Assembly (NCBI GenBank): GCA_019637115.1
Contig: JAHBWH010000045.1
Location: 1 to 49,794, forward strand
Origin: Myxococcales bacterium
GTDB lineage: Bacteria; Myxococcota_A; Polyangia; Polyangiales; Houyiibacteriaceae
DNA: 49,794 nt
Reading direction: 5' to 3'
Positions 20,157-28,597 of this stretch are shown one piece after another; position 1 is the stretch's first letter; each line of letters opens with the position of its first letter. The translations under genes were made by a program, and so were the position numbers. Below the pieces are notes generated by a model, which searched no databases, was not told the origin of the DNA, and saw nothing but the letters and a program-made list of their open reading frames with translations.

Positions 20157-20365
20157 GCCGCCTTCGCCGTCCAACGCAAGCAGCCGATCGACCCCAACGC
20201 TCGGGTGGTGGCTCCTCGCGACGAGCCGCCTTCGCCATCCGACGCAAGCAGCCGCTCGACCCCCGGGGCTCGGGGCGGCGGCCCCTGGCGACGAGCCGCC
20301 TTTGCCCTCGGACACGAGCAGCCGAACGACTGGAAGGCGAGGTGGCCTCGCGCGAGCCTCCCATG
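20157..20365. repeat. Three tandem copies of a ~69-bp unit
   Basis: Copies start at 20157, 20225 and 20295 with GCCGCCTTCGCC-type openings followed by a CAAGCAGCCG-like stretch. The third copy is the most diverged. The array fills the space between divergent astB and the next gene, so it may sit in both promoters. Confidence 0.85.
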
Positions 20366-20411
20366 GGGCTCGGTGGACGATCGCGTCTGCCTCCCTCACG
20401 ATGTCCTCTCG

Positions 20412-21653
20412 ATGGCGTCGCTCGAGTCCAAGGCGGTCACGCGAATCGATGAGCGCCTCGCCTACGCGCTCGTGCGTGGGGGCCTGGCCGCGACCGCGGG
20501 GAGCCTCGTCGTCGAGCTCGTGAGCGAGTCCTTCGCGGGGCGCGAGCTCTCCCTCTCCCTCGCAGCGGTCGGAGGCTCGCTGCTGGTCGGCGCGTTGGTG
20601 CAGCGCCTCCGCTCTTGGGTGAAGCGGCCCGGGCGCGTCTCGGTCGAGGCGGGGATCGCTCGCCTCGAGCTCGGGTCCAAGCTCCTGCCGGAGGCGCAGG
20701 CCGCCGTGTCTGCAGGGAGCGAGGCGACGCTGCCGCTCGCCTCGCTCGAGCGCGGCTACGTCGAGGTCGACCCCTCGGGAGAAGCGCGCCTCGTCCTGGA
20801 GGGTGCGCGGGAGCGCTGGCGGCTCTCCCTCGAGCGACCGGAGGACGCCGAGCCGATCCTGGCGGAGGCCCACCTCGACGCACGACAACGTGCCATCCGC
20901 TTCGCGCGTAACGAGTCCGGGAGCCGCACCACGGCGACCATGCTCTCCTTCCTCTTCGCGGGCCCGCTCGCGCTAGGTCCCGCGCTCCTCGTGTGGGCCG
21001 AGCGCGGAGATGACGTCGGGGTCGGGTTGGTGGCCGCCGCCGGCGTCGTGATGAGCGCCGCCGCCGGGATCCTCGCGACGACGCGGCTCGAGCCGAGCCC
21101 CATCATCGTCGGCGCCGACGGGGTGCGATCGGTCGGGTGGTTCGGGCGGCGCTACCTCGTACGGTACGAGGCGCTCGAGGAGGTCTCGGTCGTCGGTCGG
21201 GTGCTGAGGTTGTTCACCTCCGATCAGGTGTACGCGATCGATCTCGGCGACACACCGGCGCCGCGACGAGAGGCCCTGCGTCGCCGCATCGAGGCCGCGT
21301 GGGACGCGCAGATCGAGCCCGCCCCCCTCGACTTCCTCGCCCGCGAGGGGCTCGATCCCGAGCGCTGGCGCGAGCGGCTCGCGGGCTTGCTCGGTGGCAG
21401 CGAAGGGTACCGCGTCGCGCGCGTGCCGCGGGCGCGGGTCGTCGCGACCCTCGACGACCCGAGCGCCCCGGCCGAGCAGCGCCTCGGCGCGGCGATCGCG
21501 CTCACGGCGGCGGGGAGCGAGGACGAACGCCGCCTGGCGCGCGAGCGCGCCGCGCTGCTCGCGAAGAGCGTCGTCGACCCCGCGCTCGCGGAGGCGTTCG
21601 AGGAGGTCGCGCGCGGCGCGGTCCGGCGCGAGACCATCGAGCGCGTCGCCTGA
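20412..21653 (+). CDS. Multi-pass membrane protein with PH-like domain, unknown function
   Basis: A 413-residue protein with two helices near the N-terminus (ALVRGGLAATAGSLVVELV; LSLAAVGGSLLVGALV). A soluble segment follows, then two more helices (MLSFLFAGPLALGPALLVW; VGLVAAAGVVMSAAAGIL) and a cytoplasmic tail. The segment IIVGADGVRSVGWFG to YAIDLGD resembles a bacterial pleckstrin-homology fold; that is inference from pattern only. The tail is Ala/Arg/Glu-rich and helical. Function is unknown. The last bases of the gene are duplicated twice downstream (see 21619-21785). Confidence 0.65.
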   Translation: MASLESKAVTRIDERLAYALVRGGLAATAGSLVVELVSESFAGRELSLSLAAVGGSLLVGALVQRLRSWVKRPGRVSVEAGIARLELGSKLLPEAQAAVSAGSEATLPLASLERGYVEVDPSGEARLVLEGARERWRLSLERPEDAEPILAEAHLDARQRAIRFARNESGSRTTATMLSFLFAGPLALGPALLVWAERGDDVGVGLVAAAGVVMSAAAGILATTRLEPSPIIVGADGVRSVGWFGRRYLVRYEALEEVSVVGRVLRLFTSDQVYAIDLGDTPAPRREALRRRIEAAWDAQIEPAPLDFLAREGLDPERWRERLAGLLGGSEGYRVARVPRARVVATLDDPSAPAEQRLGAAIALTAAGSEDERRLARERAALLAKSVVDPALAEAFEEVARGAVRRETIERVA

Positions 21654-21785
21654 GGCCAAGCGCCGGCATCAGCGGACTCGGCGAGGTCCGGCGCGAGGAT
21701 CGAGCGCGTCGCCGGAGGCCGCGCGTCACGCGTCCGCATCAGCGAGGTCCAGCGCGAGGATCGAGCGCGTCGCCTGAGGCCGCGC
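21619..21785. repeat. 63-bp tandem duplication of a gene 3' end
   Basis: The 3' end of the upstream gene, with CATCGAGCGCGTCGCCTGAG and the stop codon, recurs as near copies at about 21683-21722 and 21746-21785. The second copy has CCGGAG in place of CCTGAG. The block lies between convergent genes. Confidence 0.85.
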
Positions 21786-21793
21786 GTCGGGCG

Positions 21794-24274
21794 TCAACGG
21801 ACGACGGCCCGACCGAACCAGCTCACGCGGATGCCGATGGTGGTCTGGAGTGCGAAGGCGAAGCGGCCGTCCTCGAGCCGCTCCATCCCGTCCTCCTCGC
21901 GTGGGACGCGGCTCTTCAGGCCGTAGAGCGTGACGTTCAACGCGAGGCCGAAGGCCTGCGTGAGCTGGACCTTGAGGTCAAAGAGGCCTTGGAGCAGGTG
22001 GCGGCGCCGTCGGCCGGGATCGCTCGCGAACCAGTCCAGCGTGAGCTGCGCGGTCACGCTCCGCAGCCCGTTCGTGAGCAGCACCCAGGGATCGATGAAG
22101 AGCTGGAAGCCATAACCCGCGAGCGCGGCGCGCTCGTCCGACGCGAGCGCCTCGAGGACCTCGACGCCGCCCAGCGCGCGCAGGCGAAGGTTGGCGTGCA
22201 AGCGCCATTGCAGGCCTCCTGCGAAGCGGAAGGTGAGGAAGTGCGCGCGCGGCACGAGCATGACGCTCCCGTCCTCGCCCATCTCCTCGAGCGGTCGTCG
22301 CCGCGTGAGCTCGGTGCGCAGGAGGCCTTCGGCCACGAGGTCGGGGACCCAGCGCTCGTCTCGTCGCGCGCGGAAGCCCCGGTAGTTGCCGCTCGTGCGG
22401 TAGAGGACCTGGTCGATACCTTCTTCGAAGCCATCGCTCGTCGCGGTCGCGGCCATCGTGTAGACGCTCGTGAGCTGGTTCTCCCACGCGGCCTGCGGAT
22501 GCAGCGCGTGCCACGCGACGAGCGTGTTGATGCCGAGCTGCAGCTGTCGCGCGTTGACCAGCGGACCCTCTCGGTATTGCGCCTCGTCGCGGATCGCCGA
22601 CCCGCTGAACGTGAGGTCGCCCTGCGCGCGCAGGGTCCACTCGACGCGCTGCTCCAGGTTCCTCACGGCGTCGCGGGGGTCTTCGTCGCGTGGCACGCCG
22701 AGGTGCTCGAGCAGCACCGAGCGGATGCCGAGATCGGTCTCCTGCCAGTCCGGTCCCTGGGGCAAGAGGCCCTCACCGCCCTGCGCCAAGAAGCGGTTGG
22801 TCACGACTCGATAATGCGACTGCAGCTCGAGGGGTCGCCCGAGCACCTTGATGACCTCGTTCGCGGCTCGCGCGTTCTCGATCGTGAGGCCCAGCGCGAG
22901 CAGCGCGCGTCGGTTGTCCGCCATCGCGCGGGCCGCGTCGCGCAGCCAGATCGCGCTCACGCTCGCCGCGACGACGGGCTCGTCGTAGCGGACCGCGACG
23001 ACCGCGTCGCTCGCCGTGAGCACGCCCTCGCGCGCTGGCACCCAGCGCCGGTCGATGGCGTCCGCGTTCAGCAGCGCGACGTCCGCGCGCGTCCGCTGGC
23101 GCAGGATGCTCTGGACGAGCGTCGTCAAGCCCGCGGCGTCGATGGCACGCTCGCTCGTGAGCCGCCCGCCCGGCAACACCTCCCCGTGCGCGTCGCAATA
23201 CGCCGCGCCGACGCGCTGGTTGAAGGTGATGAAGGGGGCCGCCGGGACCGCGTCGCCCACCGCCGTGGCGAAGATGTCGAGCGCGCCGGTGTCTTGGTTG
23301 TTGCGGAGCCTCAGCTCGACCGCGCTCCGCGGCGGCGCGGACGCGATCGCGGGGCGATAGGTCATCGGCCGCGCGAAGAGCGGTTGCCCGCTCCCGCGCG
23401 CTACGAACACGACGTCCGGCCGCGCCGCGTCCTCGAGCTCGCTCGTGAGGGCGAGCACCTTCGCGGAGCCTTCGGCTTCGGTGCCGAGGTCGATCGTCGC
23501 GACGACGACCGTCGCGCCGCGTGCCCTCGCGGCGACCACGTCGCGCGCGAGCGCCGCCGCGATGGGCTCGAATCGGAGGCCGAGGATGCGGTCGGGGGCG
23601 ACGCGTGTCGTCGCGTCGGGGTCGACGTACGAGAGGAGGGCGATGCGCTGCTCGCCCCGGCGCGCGATCGCGATGCCGCGATCGCCGGTGAGCATGGCCT
23701 CGCAGACCGCGTGGCCGCCTGGGCTGCAGCGCAGGTTCGAAGCGATGGTGGGGATGCCGCGGTCGCGGAGCGCGCGCACGCGCGAGAGCAGGATCTCTCG
23801 CGGATCACCGAGGTCCGCCTCGGAGAAGGAGAGCGCGTGGTAGCCGAGCGACGCGGCGAGCTCGGCGAGCGCGGTGGGATCGTGGCGCGACGCGAAGCGG
23901 GCGACGCCGTGCCGCGCGAAGAGCCCGCCGGTGTCGATCAAGAGCAGGTGGTTGCCGAAGAGTCCCCAGATGTCGCGCGCCGCGAAGGGGCCCGGGTCGA
24001 GCGTCAAGTCGCCATCGCAGACAGGGCGGGCGAAGTCGCCATGGACGCGGCCCGTCGCGATGATGGTCGCCACGCGCTCGAGGCGTGGCGTCGCGGCGTC
24101 GATGGCCGAGAGCCGGAGCGGCGGCGGAGGAGGGGGAGAGGGGGGCGGCGGAGGGCTGGCCGCGCGGCCCGTCGTTCGAGGTTGTTCCTCGAACGGGTTC
24201 TCCGGAAGCTGCGCGCTCGCGGAGCTCAGGAGCCACGTCAGCGCGAGCGAGAGCGTGAGGCCACGAGTCGCCAT
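21794..24274 (-). CDS. Nucleotidase-like domain fused to an outer-membrane barrel
   Basis: This 826-residue exported protein (signal ALTWLLSSASAQ, then a poly-Pro linker) has an N-terminal region laid out like UshA/5'-nucleotidases. IIATGRVHGDF takes the place of the usual TNDxHG, LLIDTGGLF replaces LLDAGDxF, and GYHALSFSEADLG replaces GyDAvtxGNHEFD. A segment with DVALLNADAIDRRW and ASDAVVAVRYDE resembles the nucleotidase C-terminal domain. The last 300 residues look like beta strands of a barrel (LTFRFAGGLQWRLHANLRL, SVTAQLTLDWF, FALQTTIGIRVSWFG). Metal ligands are missing, so it is probably not a phosphatase. Domain calls come from motif comparison and are moderate. Confidence 0.6.
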   Translation of the reverse strand: MATRGLTLSLALTWLLSSASAQLPENPFEEQPRTTGRAASPPPPPSPPPPPPLRLSAIDAATPRLERVATIIATGRVHGDFARPVCDGDLTLDPGPFAARDIWGLFGNHLLLIDTGGLFARHGVARFASRHDPTALAELAASLGYHALSFSEADLGDPREILLSRVRALRDRGIPTIASNLRCSPGGHAVCEAMLTGDRGIAIARRGEQRIALLSYVDPDATTRVAPDRILGLRFEPIAAALARDVVAARARGATVVVATIDLGTEAEGSAKVLALTSELEDAARPDVVFVARGSGQPLFARPMTYRPAIASAPPRSAVELRLRNNQDTGALDIFATAVGDAVPAAPFITFNQRVGAAYCDAHGEVLPGGRLTSERAIDAAGLTTLVQSILRQRTRADVALLNADAIDRRWVPAREGVLTASDAVVAVRYDEPVVAASVSAIWLRDAARAMADNRRALLALGLTIENARAANEVIKVLGRPLELQSHYRVVTNRFLAQGGEGLLPQGPDWQETDLGIRSVLLEHLGVPRDEDPRDAVRNLEQRVEWTLRAQGDLTFSGSAIRDEAQYREGPLVNARQLQLGINTLVAWHALHPQAAWENQLTSVYTMAATATSDGFEEGIDQVLYRTSGNYRGFRARRDERWVPDLVAEGLLRTELTRRRPLEEMGEDGSVMLVPRAHFLTFRFAGGLQWRLHANLRLRALGGVEVLEALASDERAALAGYGFQLFIDPWVLLTNGLRSVTAQLTLDWFASDPGRRRRHLLQGLFDLKVQLTQAFGLALNVTLYGLKSRVPREEDGMERLEDGRFAFALQTTIGIRVSWFGRAVVR

Positions 24275-24406
24275 CCGATGCGGACGAACCCTGGGCGACG
24301 GTCGGGTCCCTGTCCAGCTTCCTCAGAGGGGATGTCGCGAGCCCTCCACAGAGCGCGCGACGGTGTCCACTCCGCTCGCGCCGCGTCGTCCGATCGGGCG
24401 GAGGCG

Positions 24407-25093
24407 TCAGTTGCTGCTGCGCTGCACCCGCCGGAAGGGGTGCAGGAAGGTGGCGAGCGCGTTGCCGCTGCGCGTCGACATCCACAGGCGCCCTTGGCCG
24501 TGGAAGCGGCAGACGAGCCCCTCGCCGCCGAGGAAGAGCGACTTCAGCCCGCCGACCTTGGTCACGGTGTAGTCGAGGCCGCTCGTGAAGCCGACGATGT
24601 GGTTGTTGTCGCAGATGTACCCGGCGGGGCCGACGTCGACGGCGTGGATGCCGCCGTAGGCGTTGAAGAAGAGCGGGCCGTGGCCGGTGCACTTCAACAA
24701 GAAGAAGCCCGTGCCGCTGAAGAAGCCCTTGGCGCCGCCCCATTTGCTGTCGAGGGTCACGGTCGGGGCAGAGGCGAGGTAGGCGCCGCTGTTGAGCATC
24801 ACCTCGTAGCTGCCGTTCATCTCGAGCGCGACGAGGTCGCCCTCGGGGCCTGGCGCGATCCACAGCTCTTGCCCGGGCTGGGTGGCCGTGAAGGTGTTCT
24901 GGAAGAGGCTCTCGCCGCCGAGGAGCTTGCGCTTGGCGGCCGCCATGAGGCCGCCCTGCATCTGGGTCTTCATGTCGATGGCGGAGTGTCGCGCGACCAT
25001 CGCGGCGGACTCGACGAGCATCTGCTCGCCGGGCTGATCGAAGCCGATGCGGACCATGCCGAAGTCGGGGGTGTCGAGGAGCTCGTATCGCAT
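24407..25093 (-). CDS. AIM24/TIGR00266-family protein, copy 3
   Basis: These 228 residues match the AIM24 family, a beta-rich fold distantly like the TRAP RNA-binding protein; bacterial members have no firm function. Family blocks include the MLVESAAMVARHSAIDMKT opening, LLGGESLFQNTFTA, ISHR-region equivalents, GSYEVMLNSGAYLASAP, FFSGTGFFLLKCTGHGPLFF and YGGIHAVDV. It is the last gene of three paralogues on the minus strand; the gap from copy 2 is 9 bp, implying one operon. The protein looks soluble. Confidence 0.88.
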   Translation of the reverse strand: MRYELLDTPDFGMVRIGFDQPGEQMLVESAAMVARHSAIDMKTQMQGGLMAAAKRKLLGGESLFQNTFTATQPGQELWIAPGPEGDLVALEMNGSYEVMLNSGAYLASAPTVTLDSKWGGAKGFFSGTGFFLLKCTGHGPLFFNAYGGIHAVDVGPAGYICDNNHIVGFTSGLDYTVTKVGGLKSLFLGGEGLVCRFHGQGRLWMSTRSGNALATFLHPFRRVQRSSN

Positions 25094-25102
25094 GGGTCTG
25101 CC

Positions 25103-25780
25103 TCAGCCGCGACGAGGGGGGAGCAGGCGGCCCATCATCGAGCCGTACTCTGCGGGGTTGCGTGTCTGGATCCAGATGCGGCCCTGGCCGCGGAAGTGAC
25201 AGACGAGGCCCTCGCCGCTCAAGAAGCTCGCGATCCAGCCGCTGCCGCTCTTACCGACGCTGTACTCGAGCGTGGCGTCCCAGGCCACGAGGTGCCCGGT
25301 GTCGATCACGATGCTGCCGTCACAGACCAGCTCCTGGATGCCGCCGAACGCGCCGACGATCACCTGGCCGGGCTGCGGCGACGTGGCCTTGAGGACGAAG
25401 ACGCCCTCGCCCGCGAAGAAGGTCTTGAAGCCTCCGACCTTCGTGTCGCACTGCACCCAGGGCGAGCTCGCGATGTAGCTGGTGCTCTGGATGAAATACC
25501 CAGCCTGCGTCATGTCCAGCGTCGCCATGTCGCCGCAGAGCGAGTGCGCGAGCAGGACCTCCCCTTGGCCGTTCTGCGCCGTGAAGGTGTTCTGGAAGAA
25601 GGACTCGCCCCCGAACATGCGCTTGAGGCCGCCCATCACCCCGCCGGTCGCGGCGGTCTCCATGTGGACGTTCGTGGACATGCCGACCATCGCGCCCGAC
25701 TCGGCGCGGATCGCCTCTCCATGCTCGAGAACGACCCGAGCCATCGCTTGGGCCGGACGGAAACCAATGTCGATGTGCAT
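25103..25780 (-). CDS. AIM24/TIGR00266-family protein, copy 2
   Basis: This 225-residue paralogue has MVGMSTNVHMET, MFGGESFFQNTFTA, AGEGVFVLKATSPQPGQVIV, FGGIQELVCDG and EGLVCHFRGQGRIWIQTRNP. It is soluble and has no catalytic motif. The upstream copy ends 12 bp before this start and the next begins 9 bp after the stop, as expected for a co-transcribed triplet that may assemble as a hetero-oligomer. The three paralogues differ enough to suggest old duplications and specialised roles. Confidence 0.88.
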   Translation of the reverse strand: MHIDIGFRPAQAMARVVLEHGEAIRAESGAMVGMSTNVHMETAATGGVMGGLKRMFGGESFFQNTFTAQNGQGEVLLAHSLCGDMATLDMTQAGYFIQSTSYIASSPWVQCDTKVGGFKTFFAGEGVFVLKATSPQPGQVIVGAFGGIQELVCDGSIVIDTGHLVAWDATLEYSVGKSGSGWIASFLSGEGLVCHFRGQGRIWIQTRNPAEYGSMMGRLLPPRRG

Positions 25781-25792
25781 CGCAGACCTCGC

Positions 25793-26554
25793 TCACTTGC
25801 TCGGGAAGAGGGGGGTGATCCAGTCGACCAGCGCGCCGAGGTTGCGGGACTGGATGTAGACGCGGCCTTGGCCGTTGAACTCGCAGACGAGGCCCTCGCC
25901 CGACGCGAAGAAGCCCATCGCGCCGCCGCCGGGGGAGCGGATCGTGAAGTCGAGGTTGCCCTCGAAGCCGACGAGGTGTCCGTTGTCGACGATGAAGGGG
26001 CCGTTGACGTCGATGGCGTGGATGCCGCCGTAGCTCGTGAACCAGAGGTCGCCGTGGCCTGAGATCCGCAGGAAGAACGCGCCCTCCTTGGCGAGCAAGC
26101 TCTTGAGGCCGCCAAACTTCATGGACATCTCCACCGGCCCCGCGCTCGCGAGGTAGGCGCCCGTCGAGAGCGTGATCGTCTCGCCCGCGAGGCGCCGGTG
26201 GCTGATCTGGCCGGCCGTGGTCGGCGCGACCCAGACGCTCCCCCCTTGGGCGCTCGAGAAGCGGTTCACGAAGAACGTCTCGCCGCCGATGATCTTGCGG
26301 ATGAAGGCGACGAAGAACGCCTTGATCTTCTGCCACACGCCCGCGGACGGGGAGGCGTTCATCTTCACCTCCATGCCGACCTGCGAGTTGCGGGCGACCA
26401 TCGCGCCGGCCTCCGCGACGACCGTCTGACCCGGCTGCAGGTCGATGCGGAGCATCGCGAACGAGGGGCCGTGCGTGATCTCGTGCGGGGGAGTCGGACC
26501 CGGGGCGACCGGACCGGGCGCGGCGGCGGGCTGGGGGGTAGGGGCGGGCTGCAT
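25793..26554 (-). CDS. AIM24/TIGR00266-family protein, copy 1
   Basis: A 253-residue paralogue that carries a Pro/Ala-rich N-terminal tail (MQPAPTPQPAAAPG) before the family domain, which has VVAEAGAMVARNSQVGME, IIGGETFFVNRFSS, ISGHGDLWFTSYGGIHAIDV and EGLVCEFNGQGRVYIQSRN. A segment VWQKIKAFFVAFIRKIIGG is more hydrophobic than in the other copies and might touch the membrane. ATG 26554 is chosen; a longer frame to 26659 would enter the divergent promoter region. It is the first gene of the triplet and is divergent from the kinase gene. Confidence 0.85.
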   Translation of the reverse strand: MQPAPTPQPAAAPGPVAPGPTPPHEITHGPSFAMLRIDLQPGQTVVAEAGAMVARNSQVGMEVKMNASPSAGVWQKIKAFFVAFIRKIIGGETFFVNRFSSAQGGSVWVAPTTAGQISHRRLAGETITLSTGAYLASAGPVEMSMKFGGLKSLLAKEGAFFLRISGHGDLWFTSYGGIHAIDVNGPFIVDNGHLVGFEGNLDFTIRSPGGGAMGFFASGEGLVCEFNGQGRVYIQSRNLGALVDWITPLFPSK

Positions 26555-26642
26555 CGGCGGTGAGCTAACGTCAACTCCGCGGCGAACACAAGATGGCGCG
26601 TGCGGCCGCCACGAAGCCCCCCGCTGGCGTGCAGCGCAGGAG

Positions 26643-28484
26643 ATGGGGTGGCCGTCCACCTCGCGTCAGGCGGAACCCGTTGACCGGGCGGCCCCGCCCG
26701 CCGATGCTTGTTCGGTGCTGATTGGGCCCACCAATTTCGGCCCCTACGAGCTGCTGGAACGCATCGGAATGGGTGGAATGGCGGAGGTCTTCCTCGCGCG
26801 GCAGCGTGGCGAGGAGGGCTTCGAGCGACTCGTCGCCATCAAGCGCATCCTCCCGCACGTCTCGGAGGATCCGGACTTCGTCCGGATGTTCATCGACGAG
26901 GCGAAGATCGCGGTGCAGCTCTCGCACCCACACGTCGCGCAGATCTACGACCTCGGCCGCGAGGACGACGTCTACTTCATCGCCCAGGAGTACGTGCACG
27001 GCCGGGACATGGGGGCCATCGCAGAGCGTCAAGCCACCGCCGGCGTGCCCCTGCCCATCCCGCTCGTGCTCTTCGTGGCGATGCGCGTCTGCGAGGCGTT
27101 GGCGCACGCCCACGAGGCCACGGCGCCGGGGGGACAGCCGCTCGGGCTGATCCACCGCGACGTCTCCCCTTCGAACATCCTCGTCTCCTTCGAGGGCGGC
27201 GTGAAGGTGATCGACTTCGGCCTCGCGAAGGCTGCGGGGCGGCTCGTCACCACGCAGGCCGGCGTCGTGAAGGGGAAGCTCGCGTACCTCTCGTCGGAGC
27301 AGGCGCGCGGGATGCCGATCGACAGCCGGAGCGACCTCTTCAGCCTCGGCACCTGCCTCTTCGAGTGGCTCACGGGCGAGCGCCTCTTCCTCCGCCGCAA
27401 CGACATGGAGACCGTCGTCGCGGTGCAGCAAGCGTCCGTGCCGCCGCTCCGCGCGATTCGCGGAGACATCCCTCCGGCGCTCCAGTCGATCGTCATGCGG
27501 GCGCTGCAGCCCGATCCCGATCGCCGCTTCCAAGCGGCGCAAGAGATGCACGACGCGATGCTCGCTTTCACGTACGAGCATCGGCTCGTCATGAAGCGGC
27601 GCAGCGTCGGCGAGTACGCGCGCTCGCTCTTCCCCGAGGCGATCCTCGACGAGCCCCTCCCGATGGACGATCCGCGCCGCGACACGACTCCGTCGAGGCC
27701 GGACGCGTTGGTCGCCGCGCGGGCGCACGCGCACGTGCCCGATGCCGACGAGTGGATCGAGAGTGAGCTCGTGAGCGAGGACGACTCCAGCCCGGCCTAC
27801 CCGCTGCCAGACGAGCGCGCGTTCGAGGAGGTGAACGACCCGTCCGAGTGGCGCGCGAGCGATTGGCACGCGAGCGACCACGCCAGCAGCTGGGGGGAGG
27901 GCGTCTGGGAGCCCGAGCCGCTGCCGTACGGCGACTCCGAGCGGCCGTCGTACGACGCGCCCCCGCTCGGCGACGACGCCGTACCGGTGCCCGACGACGA
28001 CGTGATCGAGGTGACGACGACGGCGACCGGCGACCGCGCGCGTGTGCTGCTGCGCCCCGGCGCGCTCGCGCGGCCCGCGGAGGCGCGCTTCGACGACGCG
28101 ACGCCGCCGACGAACGAGGAGGGCTTCGCGACCGAGCGACCGGGCTCTCCGGAGGCGACCCCGGAGGTGCGGGTCCCTGCGCCGCCCCGGGCCGTCACCT
28201 TCGAGGACACGACCTTCCCCGACCGCGACGAGGGCCTGGCGTTCGACGACACGACGATGCCCTACGCGGGTCAACGGCTCGACGAGCTCCTCGCGGCCGC
28301 GATCGCGACCACGCCGGGCGACCGCGTGGCCCGGCACGAGCGCGTCGTCGAGACCGTCGAGTCCGCTCCCGTCGAGGCCGTGACGTCTGCGGGCACCTAC
28401 GCCTTCGACGACGACTTCGACGACGTCACGAAGGTCAACGTCGACCCTATCGACCCGCTCGGCCCGGACGACGGCGACCGCTGA
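26643..28484 (+). CDS. Ser/Thr protein kinase with acidic, Thr-rich tail
   Basis: A soluble 613-residue eukaryotic-like kinase. Kinase motifs are complete: glycine loop GMGGMAEVF (42-50), VAIK (Lys67), alpha-C Glu87, HRDVSPSNIL (171-180, a myxobacterial-style variant), DFG (191-193) and YLSSEQ. Residues from about 330 on are acidic and disordered with no PASTA or other sensor domain and no membrane helix. Four F[D/E]DxT motifs near 483, 520, 534 and 592 look like acceptor sites for phosphorylation and FHA binding. The start is uncertain: ATG 26643 or GTG 26715, since GGAG lies too close to the ATG. The kinase domain is intact either way. Confidence 0.92.
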   Translation: MGWPSTSRQAEPVDRAAPPADACSVLIGPTNFGPYELLERIGMGGMAEVFLARQRGEEGFERLVAIKRILPHVSEDPDFVRMFIDEAKIAVQLSHPHVAQIYDLGREDDVYFIAQEYVHGRDMGAIAERQATAGVPLPIPLVLFVAMRVCEALAHAHEATAPGGQPLGLIHRDVSPSNILVSFEGGVKVIDFGLAKAAGRLVTTQAGVVKGKLAYLSSEQARGMPIDSRSDLFSLGTCLFEWLTGERLFLRRNDMETVVAVQQASVPPLRAIRGDIPPALQSIVMRALQPDPDRRFQAAQEMHDAMLAFTYEHRLVMKRRSVGEYARSLFPEAILDEPLPMDDPRRDTTPSRPDALVAARAHAHVPDADEWIESELVSEDDSSPAYPLPDERAFEEVNDPSEWRASDWHASDHASSWGEGVWEPEPLPYGDSERPSYDAPPLGDDAVPVPDDDVIEVTTTATGDRARVLLRPGALARPAEARFDDATPPTNEEGFATERPGSPEATPEVRVPAPPRAVTFEDTTFPDRDEGLAFDDTTMPYAGQRLDELLAAAIATTPGDRVARHERVVETVESAPVEAVTSAGTYAFDDDFDDVTKVNVDPIDPLGPDDGDR

Positions 28485-28597
28485 TCCGCGAATCGCGCCG
28501 TCGCTCTGGCGGTCATGGGCACGGATCGGCCGTCGTGAGCGGCGTTCGCCCTCATTCGGGGGAGCGCCGCCGCGCGACGCGCGATAGGGTTCACTTC

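Noticed and set aside
21137-26062. A very long open frame of 1641 codons on the plus strand
   Set aside because: It runs antisense to the nucleotidase-barrel and AIM24 genes. In DNA this GC-rich, stops are rare in the antisense frame; the product is Arg/Asp/Glu/His-rich with no family pattern.
27848-28500. An alternative upstream extension of the GH5 gene overlapping the kinase
   Set aside because: The extension is Arg-rich antisense-type sequence in another frame of the kinase tail, and the signal peptide starts at GTG 28598.
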